This document shows, piece by piece, positions 1-8,972 of a stretch of 17,171 nucleotides of DNA (positions within the stretch are counted from its first letter, which is position 1; each line of letters opens with the position of its first letter). Location of the stretch: NCBI GenBank assembly GCA_023412175.1, contig JAEYOB010000007.1, positions 1-17,171 on the forward strand, written 5' to 3'. The notes beneath the pieces were generated by a model. The model was not told where the DNA came from and made no database searches. It saw nothing but the letters and a program-made list of their open reading frames with translations. The stretch is from Pseudomonadota bacterium (GTDB lineage Bacteria; Pseudomonadota; Alphaproteobacteria; Azospirillales; Azospirillaceae). The translations under genes were made by a program, and so were the position numbers.

Positions 1-344
1 GCGGCCAGGACGAAGCCCAGCAGGTAGCCGGCGGTCGGGCCGGCCATGTAGGCCGGGCCGGCGGCCGGGCCGGCGAACACCGGCAGGCCGGCGAGGCCCT
101 CGGCAAGGTAGAGCAGCACGGTGGCCGCCGCGAGGCGGCTGCCATACGCCATGCCGAGCAGCAGCACGACCATGGTCTGCATGGTCATCGGCACCGGATA
201 GAACGGCACCTGCACCTTGGCCGAAATGGTCATGAGCGCGCTGCCGAGAATGGCCGCCGCGACCGCCTTGGCGACGCCGCCGCGCGGCAGCACGGTGTCG
301 AGCAGCGATGCCGGGCGGGCAATGAGCGAAGTATCGTAAGCCAT
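1..344 (-). CDS. bioY: BioY biotin transporter substrate-binding subunit (3' end outside window)
   Basis: Reading the minus strand from the ATG at 344 gives an open frame to the window edge, about 114 codons, so the C-terminus is missing. The protein is hydrophobic and carries BioY family signatures: VQVPFYPVPMTMQT near residues 43-56, then LLLGMAYGSRLAA, LYLAEGLAGLPVF and a GPTAGYLLGF segment. BioY is the S-component of biotin ECF transporters and sits in the inner membrane; many proteobacterial BioY proteins work with bioMN or alone, and which applies is not visible here. The gene starts 33 bases after the pccA stop on the same strand, with a GAAGGG ribosome-site candidate about 9 bases upstream. 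It is therefore probably the last visible gene of the pcc operon, linking biotin uptake to a biotin enzyme. The family call is secure; the operon link is inferred from spacing. Confidence 0.93.
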   Translation of the reverse strand, partial: MAYDTSLIARPASLLDTVLPRGGVAKAVAAAILGSALMTISAKVQVPFYPVPMTMQTMVVLLLGMAYGSRLAAATVLLYLAEGLAGLPVFAGPAAGPAYMAGPTAGYLLGFVLA

Positions 345-377
345 GTCTGAATGCCCTTCAGTTCAAGCGACGGTCGG

Positions 378-2375
<1,998 letters not shown>

Positions 2376-2392
2376 GGGACGCCTACCTCACG

Positions 2393-3958
<1,566 letters not shown>

Positions 3959-3966
3959 CGCGGTGC

Positions 3967-3971
3967 CCTCC
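3967..3971 (-). promoter_or_regulatory. Shine-Dalgarno site that decides the pccB start
   Basis: The minus strand reads GGAGG here, 8 bases before the GTG at 3958. It lies inside the first codons of the longer alternative frame that begins with ATG 3973, which argues that the ATG is not the main start. Confidence 0.6.
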
Positions 3972-3984
3972 ATCAGGTGCCGGG

Positions 3985-4012
3985 ATTATTCACAAGATTT
4001 GCAACCCCGCAA
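3985..4012 (-). promoter_or_regulatory. Candidate pccB promoter
   Basis: On the minus strand TTGCGG (4007-4012) is followed after 16 bases by AATAAT (3985-3990), a reasonable sigma70-type pair just upstream of the pccB start. The TTTGCAA-like operator half-sites lie within this promoter, so a bound regulator would overlap RNA polymerase. Assigned by eye from hexamer similarity only. Confidence 0.4.
3998..4012. promoter_or_regulatory. Candidate ScfR/PccR operator in the pccB promoter
   Basis: The plus strand holds TTTGCAA (3998-4004) followed by GCAA (4009-4012). On the minus strand this reads as two TTGC cores with an 8-base period. Known ScfR/RamB-type regulators (PccR of Rhodobacter sphaeroides, RamB of Corynebacterium) recognise TTTGCAAA-like sequences. 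The match to the core is seen directly; the role is inferred from the adjacent regulator gene. Confidence 0.45.
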
Positions 4013-4042
4013 TCCGCCGCAAACCCAGGCGTGGTCAAAATA

Positions 4043-4058
4043 GTGCGAACTTGCAAAA
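4043..4058. promoter_or_regulatory. Second TTGCAAA-type half-site pair upstream of the regulator gene
   Basis: GTGCGAAC followed directly by TTGCAAAA gives two TGC cores with an 8-base period, matching the spacing of the pair at 3998-4012 but in the opposite orientation. It overlaps the candidate -35 element of the regulator gene, so it could mediate autoregulation. Confidence 0.4.
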
Positions 4059-4079
4059 ATCTTCGCCGACGCTGAGAAT
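4051..4079 (+). promoter_or_regulatory. Weak candidate promoter for the ScfR-type regulator
   Basis: TTGCAA (4051-4056), a 17-base spacer, then GAGAAT (4074-4079). Each hexamer matches the sigma70 consensus at four of six positions. It lies 42 bases before the ATG at 4122 and is sandwiched between two operator-like repeats. Confidence 0.3.
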
Positions 4080-4082
4080 GGT

Positions 4083-4100
4083 TTGCGAAGCTTGCGAAGC
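4083..4100 (+). repeat. Perfect 9-bp tandem repeat, likely operator
   Basis: TTGCGAAGC occurs twice head to tail (4083-4091 and 4092-4100). Each copy has the TTGCGAA core related to TTTGCAAA sites of ScfR regulators. It sits immediately downstream of the candidate -10 element and 21 bases before the ATG of the regulator gene, a typical place for autorepression. Confidence 0.5.
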
Positions 4101-4121
4101 CCTTATCCAGCCGATCATCAC

Positions 4122-5585
4122 ATGCAGAAGAAACTCTATCTCGGATACAAGCTGCGCCGGCTGCGCGAGCAGCGCGGCATGACCCAAGCGGCGCTGGCGA
4201 AGGCACTGGACCTGTCGCCCAGCTACCTGAACCAGCTTGAAAACAACCAGCGCCCGCTGACCCTGGCGGTGCTGCTGAAGGTCAGCGGCGTCTTCGAGGT
4301 GGAGCTGACCAACTTCATCGAGGACGAGGAAGCCCGCCTGGTCGCCGACCTGCGCGAAGCGCTGGCCGACCCCCTGTTCGGCGGCGAGCCTCTGAGCGCC
4401 GCCGAACTTCGCGGCGCGGTCGGCGCCTCGCCGGAGCTGGCACGGCGTGCGCTCGGCCTGCATCAGGCGTTCCAGAAACTGACCGAACGGGTGCAGGGGC
4501 TGGCCGACACCCTCCAGACCCCTCTCCAGAGCGAAGACGGCAGCGATCTGACGCGCGCGCAGTTCCCATACGAGGAGGTGCGCGACTATTTCCATTACTG
4601 CAACAACTATGTCGGCCCGCTCGACGAGGCCGCCGAGAAGCTGTGGGAAACGGAAGGCATCCACACCGGCGCCCTGCTCAATGAGCTGGCGGCCTATCTC
4701 AAGCGCCGGCACGACGTGCGGGTGAAGATCGTCGCCGACGAGGGCGCCGAGACCGCCATGCGCTCCTACGACGGGGCGACCGGCACGCTACGCCTGTCGG
4801 CGCTGCTGAACGGACCGAGCCGCGCCTTCCACATGGCGCACCAGATCGCGCTGCTGGGCTTCCGCGACATCATCGAGGACATCGTTTCCCAGGCGGGTTT
4901 CTCCAGCGACGACGCCCGGTCGATCTGCCGGGTGGGTTTGGCGAACTACTTCGCCGGCGCGCTGGTCATGCCCTACCGCGCCTTCCTACATCAGGCACGC
5001 GCGCTCCGGCACGACGTGGAACAGTTGCAGAGCCGGTTCGGGGCGAGCTTCGAGCAGGTCTGCCACCGGCTGTCCACCCTGCAGCGGCCGGGAGCGCGCG
5101 GAGTGCCGTTCTACTTCGTGCGGGTGGACATAGCCGGCAACATCACCAAGCGCCACTCGGCGACCCGCTTCCACTTCGCCCGCTTCGGCGGCGCCTGCCC
5201 GCTGTGGAACGTGCACGAGGCGTTCGCCCAGCCCGGCAAGATCCTGGTGCAGTTCGCCGAGATGCCGGACCGCACCACCTACATCGGCATCGCCCGCACG
5301 GTGACCAAGCGCGGCGGCGCCTACCTGCGGCCGTCCCGGCAGTTCGCCGTGGGCCTCGGCTGCGAGGCGAGCTACGCCAAGGAACTGGTCTATGCCGCCG
5401 GCATCGACATCACCGACACCAAGGCAGCGGTGCCCATCGGCGTCAACTGCCGCATCTGCGAGCGCACCGACTGCCAGCAGCGCGCCTTCCCACCCATCGG
5501 CCGCGGCCTCTCGGTGGACGAGCACCACCGCAGCTTCGTGCCCTACCTCTTCACCCGCAAGGGCACGCCGGAAGGCGTGGGGTGA
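4122..5585 (+). CDS. pccR: ScfR-family (short-chain fatty acyl-CoA) transcriptional regulator, PccR-like
   Basis: 487 residues from the ATG at 4122. Residues about 5-62 are an XRE-type helix-turn-helix (LGYKLRRLREQRGMTQAALA, then SPSYLNQLENNQRPL). The middle region resembles the IrrE/M78 fold, but the zinc-protease HExxH motif is replaced by H237-M-A-H240-Q-I-A-L, so no protease activity is expected. The C-terminal ScfR domain (DUF2083 type) ends with a cysteine cluster, C443xxC446xxxxC451 in NCRICERTDCQQRAF, a conserved feature of the family. ScfR proteins sense short-chain acyl-CoA and control propionate, acetate or glyoxylate-cycle genes. Being divergent from pccB with shared TTGCAAA-like sites, this one probably controls the pcc operon. 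An upstream TTG at 4083 would add 13 residues but lies inside the tandem repeat and was rejected. No clear ribosome site precedes the ATG. Confidence 0.9.
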   Translation: MQKKLYLGYKLRRLREQRGMTQAALAKALDLSPSYLNQLENNQRPLTLAVLLKVSGVFEVELTNFIEDEEARLVADLREALADPLFGGEPLSAAELRGAVGASPELARRALGLHQAFQKLTERVQGLADTLQTPLQSEDGSDLTRAQFPYEEVRDYFHYCNNYVGPLDEAAEKLWETEGIHTGALLNELAAYLKRRHDVRVKIVADEGAETAMRSYDGATGTLRLSALLNGPSRAFHMAHQIALLGFRDIIEDIVSQAGFSSDDARSICRVGLANYFAGALVMPYRAFLHQARALRHDVEQLQSRFGASFEQVCHRLSTLQRPGARGVPFYFVRVDIAGNITKRHSATRFHFARFGGACPLWNVHEAFAQPGKILVQFAEMPDRTTYIGIARTVTKRGGAYLRPSRQFAVGLGCEASYAKELVYAAGIDITDTKAAVPIGVNCRICERTDCQQRAFPPIGRGLSVDEHHRSFVPYLFTRKGTPEGVG

Positions 5586-5595
5586 GTCCGGAACG

Positions 5596-5636
5596 CCGGG
5601 AAGCCCCCGGAAACATCACGTCCCGCGCCGGCGTGA
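5596..5636 (+). terminator. Weak stem-loops after the regulator gene, possible terminator
   Basis: CCGGG (5596-5600) pairs with CCCGG (5606-5610) across a 5-base loop, and TCACG (5616-5620) pairs with CGTGA (5632-5636). Neither is followed by a T-tract, so intrinsic termination is doubtful; at best a Rho-assisted or weak terminator. Confidence 0.25.
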
Positions 5637-5751
5637 CGAACGGCAATGCCAACGGTGGCTCACCCCTCCCCAACCCATCCATCCTCCAATCTTCCGCTTC
5701 GCTGAATATAACTTTCCTCCTACCCAACTTGGCGAAGACGATAATGGTAGC

Positions 5752-5780
5752 TTGTCGAAATCATTCAAGCGACCTATAAT
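5752..5780 (+). promoter_or_regulatory. Strong sigma70-type promoter for the CheBR/kinase operon
   Basis: TTGTCG (5752-5757), a 17-base spacer, then a perfect TATAAT (5775-5780). Transcription would begin near 5787, leaving a leader of roughly 150 bases before the ATG at 5934. Such a match in an AT-rich island of a GC-rich genome is unlikely to be chance, but no start site has been measured. Confidence 0.6.
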
Positions 5781-5786
5781 ACTTTT

Positions 5787-5799
5787 CGATCGCGGATCG
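5787..5799. promoter_or_regulatory. Palindrome at the predicted transcription start (CGATC-GCG-GATCG)
   Basis: Perfect 5-bp arms separated by 3 bases begin 6 bases after the TATAAT box, which would place it at +1. A protein bound here could block initiation. The regulator is unknown. Confidence 0.35.
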
Positions 5800-5811
5800 T
5801 GTCGGGACGAG

Positions 5812-5829
5812 CATTACCCTCAAGTAATG
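5812..5829. promoter_or_regulatory. 18-bp dyad CATTAC-N6-GTAATG in the leader
   Basis: Perfect 6-bp arms (5812-5817 and 5824-5829) around a 6-base spacer. The size suits a dimeric helix-turn-helix regulator, or a small RNA hairpin in the leader. It does not match the FNR or NarL consensus as I know them. Confidence 0.35.
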
Positions 5830-5870
5830 GCCCGCATATACGCTCCGGCAAATGCAGCAGCCGTTCAGGG

Positions 5871-5882
5871 TAATTTCAATTA
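5871..5882. promoter_or_regulatory. 12-bp AT palindrome TAATT-TC-AATTA
   Basis: Perfect 5-bp arms with a 2-base centre, about 50 bases upstream of the CheBR start. It is the third palindrome in the same AT-rich leader; short AT palindromes arise by chance more easily, so support is limited. Confidence 0.25.
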
Positions 5883-5933
5883 TGGGTCGCCTGTGCTTTG
5901 TTGCACGGCCAACCGGCGGCGAGACGGAGCGTT

Positions 5934-8900
5934 ATGGTGGTCGGGCCGATGCAGGAAAACGACGAGAAACGTCAAACGACCACTGTGCAGACTGTGCGGG
6001 CAGACGCTTCCGGAACCATTGAAACCGACCGGAATTCCTCCGCCGGCCTTGGCACCGAGCGCCCCTGCTGCATCGTCGGCATCGGCGCATCCGCCGGCGG
6101 GCTGGAGGCGTTGCAGCGCTTCTTCGACTGCGTGCCGAGCGACAGTGACCTCGCCTACGTGGTGGTCCAGCACCTCTCGCCGGTGCACAAGAGCCTGATG
6201 GTCGATCTGCTGGCCAAGCACACGCGGATGGACGTCGTGCAGGCTGCCGACGGCATGCCGGTCGAGCGCAACACCGTCTACCTGCTGCCCCCCGGCAAAC
6301 ACCTCTCCATCGAGGAACGGCGCCTCCGGCTGACCACCAAGGATGCGGTCGGCGGCATCAGCTTGCCCATCGACATCTTCTTCACCGCGCTGGCGCAGGA
6401 CCTCGGGCCGCTGGCGCTGGGCGTGGTGCTGTCGGGCACCGGCTCGGACGGGACGCGGGGGCTGCTAGCGATCAAGGCGGCCGGCGGCTTCGCGGCCGTA
6501 CAGGATCCCGATTCGGCACAGTTCGACGGCATGCCGCGCAGCGCGCTCGCCACCGGCCAGCTCGACGCTGTGGCGCCGCCGGAGGAGCTGCCCGCCCGCC
6601 TGCTCGATCACGCGAAGAAGACCATCGCGCGCGCGCCCAAGCTTCCGGCCGCGCGGCCGCGCGACGGCGAGCGCGACCCGCTGGCGCAGATCGTCGCGTG
6701 CATCCGCACGGTCACCGGAGTGGATTTCTCGCACTACAAGCTGGCGACGCTGCTGCGCCGGATCGAACGGCGCATGCACGCGGCCGGCCTCGACTCGCTG
6801 GACGACTACGCAGCCCTGCTCCGCCGGAACAACGCGGAAGCCGTCAGCCTCTACAAGGAAATGCTGATCGGCGTCACCCGCTTCTTCCGCGACGACACGG
6901 CGTTCGCCGCGCTGGAGAACAAGGTGGTGCCGGCGCTGCTGGCTAAGCGCGCCGCCAACGACCAGCTGCGCATCTGGATCTGTGGCTGCGCGACCGGCGA
7001 GGAGGCGTACTCCATCGCCATGCTGTTCATCGAGGCCCTGGAGCGGATGGGCCGGCATATCGACGTCAAGATCTTCGCCACCGACATCGACCAGGATTCC
7101 ATCGAGTTCGCCAGCGCCGGCGAGTACCCCGGCTCCATCGCCGAGGACGTGTCGCCGGAGCGGCTGGCCCGGTTCTTCGTACCGCACGGCGACAAGTACT
7201 GCGTGTCGCGCGAACTGCGCCGCGTGGTGGTGTTCGCCGTGCACAACATCATGCGCGACCCGCCCTTCACCAAGATGGACCTGATCAGCTGCCGCAACCT
7301 GCTGATCTACATGGATGCGCCGTTGCAGCGGAAGGTGTTGAGCCTGTTCCAGTACGCGCTGCGCCAGGGGGGGTTCCTGTTCCTCGGCACGTCGGAGACG
7401 CTGGGCGACCTCCAGTCGGAGTTCCACACCACCGACAGCCGGAACAAGATCTTCCAGTCGCTGCGCGCCGGCTCCTACCGCCTGTCGCGGCTGATGGTGC
7501 CCAGCACACAGCGGACAGCCCCCCACCAGGACGACCTGCCGCCGCCGGTCGCGGAGGAGACGGCCGCCATCGACGAGGCGATCGCATCGCTGCTGCGCGC
7601 CTATGTGCCGCCGTGCATCCTGGTCAACGAACAGATGAACATCCTGCACGTCTTCGGCGATCCCGGACCGCTGCTGCGCGTGCCGCCCGGCGAAGCGACG
7701 CTCAACGTTCTGAAGCTGCTGCCCGCGTCGGTCGGCATGGTGGCGGGAACGGCGCTCGCCCGCGCCTTCCGCCAGTCGGAGGAATTCTCCCTGGGCAACA
7801 TCCCGGTGAAGGACCGGCCGGGGATCGATGCCGTCGGGCTGCGGGTGAAGCCGTTCTCGTCGCGCAAGACGGCGAGGCGCTACGCGCTAGTGCTGCTGGA
7901 GCCGGCGCGTCCGGCCCTGCCCGCCCCCGACACCGAATTCGACCTGACCGCCGACACCGCCGAACGCATCCGCGGGCTGGAACAGGAACTGCTGTCGCGC
8001 GGCGAGAACCTCCAGGCCACCATCGAGGAACTGGAGACCTCCAACGAGGAACTTCAGGCGACCAACGAGGAACTGCTGGCCTCCAACGAAGAGTTGCAAA
8101 GCACCAACGAGGAATTGCAATCCGTCAACGAGGAGCTGTATTCGGTGAACGCCGAGTACCAAGCCAAGGTGGAGGAGCTGACCGAGGTCACCAACGACCT
8201 CGACAACCTGTTGCGTTCCACCGAGATCGGCGTGGTGTTCCTCGATGCCGACATGGTGATCCGCCGCTTCACCCCGGCCGCGGCGTCGTTCATCAACATC
8301 ATCCCGCGCGACGTCGGCCGCTCCATCGCCCACCTGTCCACCAACATCAACTATCCCGACTTCCTGTCGGACCTGCGCGCCGTCTGCGAGCGCCAGTCGT
8401 CGCTGGAGCGGCACGTGCTGGTGAGCGACGGGCGCTGGATCCAGACGCGCATCCTGCCCTACCTGACCGAAAAGAACCTGATGGCCGGGGTGGTCGTCAC
8501 CTTCGTCGACGTCACCGCCGCCAAGGACGCCGCGGAGCGCCTGCAAACCGTCCTCGACAGCCTGCCCGAGCACGTTGCGGTGATCGACCCGACCGGCCAC
8601 ATCACCCTGGTCAACGAGGCATGGCGGCGCTTCGCCACGGAGAACGGGAACCCCGACATCAGGCACGTCGGCCCCGGCGCCGACTATCTCGCCGCCTGCG
8701 CCCGCCCCTCCGCCATCGCCGACTGCAGTGCCGCCGACGCCGTGCGCGAGGGGCTGCGGCGCGTTCTGAACGGGGAGGTGGAGCAGTTCAGCGTCGAGTA
8801 CCCCTGCCACGCCCCGGATGAGGAGCGCTGGTTCCTCATGTACGCCGTACGCATGCATGACAGCACCGGCGGCGCCGTGGTCAGCCACATCGACATCACC

Positions 8901-8972
8901 AACCGAAAGCGGCTGGAAACGGATCTGGCCATCGCCGCATCCCCGTCCCAGGCGACGGAGACCGCACAGTGA
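5934..8972 (+). CDS. CheB-CheR fusion with PAS domains (methylesterase/methyltransferase sensory protein)
   Basis: 1012 residues from the ATG at 5934 (GGAG 4 bases upstream). Domains in order: CheB methylesterase, about 42-230, with catalytic S53 in GIGASAGG, H80 in VVQHLSP and D172 in GTGSDGTRG; CheR methyltransferase, about 250-505, with SAM-binding WICGCATGEEAYS and LISCRNLLIYM; a PAS-like region near 550-665; a coiled coil near 680-757 with NEEL heptads; and two PAS domains near 755-870 and 870-1000. No receiver precedes CheB, no kinase domain follows, and there is no signal peptide or membrane segment, so it is cytoplasmic. Its stop overlaps the next start by 4 bases (GTGA), indicating coupled translation with the hybrid kinase. 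CheB and CheR normally deamidate/demethylate and methylate receptor glutamates, but no receptor gene is nearby and the target is unknown. ATG 5949 and TTG 5898 are alternative starts. Confidence 0.9.
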   Translation: MVVGPMQENDEKRQTTTVQTVRADASGTIETDRNSSAGLGTERPCCIVGIGASAGGLEALQRFFDCVPSDSDLAYVVVQHLSPVHKSLMVDLLAKHTRMDVVQAADGMPVERNTVYLLPPGKHLSIEERRLRLTTKDAVGGISLPIDIFFTALAQDLGPLALGVVLSGTGSDGTRGLLAIKAAGGFAAVQDPDSAQFDGMPRSALATGQLDAVAPPEELPARLLDHAKKTIARAPKLPAARPRDGERDPLAQIVACIRTVTGVDFSHYKLATLLRRIERRMHAAGLDSLDDYAALLRRNNAEAVSLYKEMLIGVTRFFRDDTAFAALENKVVPALLAKRAANDQLRIWICGCATGEEAYSIAMLFIEALERMGRHIDVKIFATDIDQDSIEFASAGEYPGSIAEDVSPERLARFFVPHGDKYCVSRELRRVVVFAVHNIMRDPPFTKMDLISCRNLLIYMDAPLQRKVLSLFQYALRQGGFLFLGTSETLGDLQSEFHTTDSRNKIFQSLRAGSYRLSRLMVPSTQRTAPHQDDLPPPVAEETAAIDEAIASLLRAYVPPCILVNEQMNILHVFGDPGPLLRVPPGEATLNVLKLLPASVGMVAGTALARAFRQSEEFSLGNIPVKDRPGIDAVGLRVKPFSSRKTARRYALVLLEPARPALPAPDTEFDLTADTAERIRGLEQELLSRGENLQATIEELETSNEELQATNEELLASNEELQSTNEELQSVNEELYSVNAEYQAKVEELTEVTNDLDNLLRSTEIGVVFLDADMVIRRFTPAAASFINIIPRDVGRSIAHLSTNINYPDFLSDLRAVCERQSSLERHVLVSDGRWIQTRILPYLTEKNLMAGVVVTFVDVTAAKDAAERLQTVLDSLPEHVAVIDPTGHITLVNEAWRRFATENGNPDIRHVGPGADYLAACARPSAIADCSAADAVREGLRRVLNGEVEQFSVEYPCHAPDEERWFLMYAVRMHDSTGGAVVSHIDITNRKRLETDLAIAASPSQATETAQ
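8040..8165 (+). repeat. 21-bp periodic coding repeat (NEEL heptads of a coiled coil)
   Basis: Six consecutive 21-base units encode seven-residue repeats: SNEELQA, TNEELLA, SNEELQS, TNEELQS, VNEELYS, VNAEYQA (residues 703-744). The exact seven-residue period and leucine spacing make a parallel coiled-coil linker between the CheR/PAS half and the terminal PAS domains. The repetition comes from the protein, not from a mobile or CRISPR repeat. Confidence 0.9.

Larger units (their letters stand above)
5586..5933. other. 348-bp AT-rich intergenic region with promoter and palindromes
   Basis: No gene is supported here. The first part holds two small GC-rich stem-loops after the regulator gene. From about 5690 the base composition drops sharply: positions 5701-5780 count 33 G+C of 80 (41 percent), against clearly GC-rich genes on both sides. 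This stretch contains a near-consensus promoter and three short perfect palindromes, listed separately. It looks like the control region of the CheBR/kinase operon. Confidence 0.7.

Noticed and set aside
4083..4121. TTG start giving 13 extra residues on the ScfR regulator
   Set aside because: It lies in the 9-bp tandem repeat next to the predicted -10 box, and the family begins close to the MQKKLYLG start.
5812..5829. NarL/NarP-type nitrate site
   Set aside because: TACCCTC...AGTA superficially resembles the heptamers, but the spacing and second half do not fit the 7-2-7 arrangement, and the downstream genes are not nitrate genes.
8040..8165. CRISPR-like or mobile repeat from 21-base periodicity
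   Set aside because: Units are contiguous, in frame, diverged at third positions and encode coiled-coil heptads.
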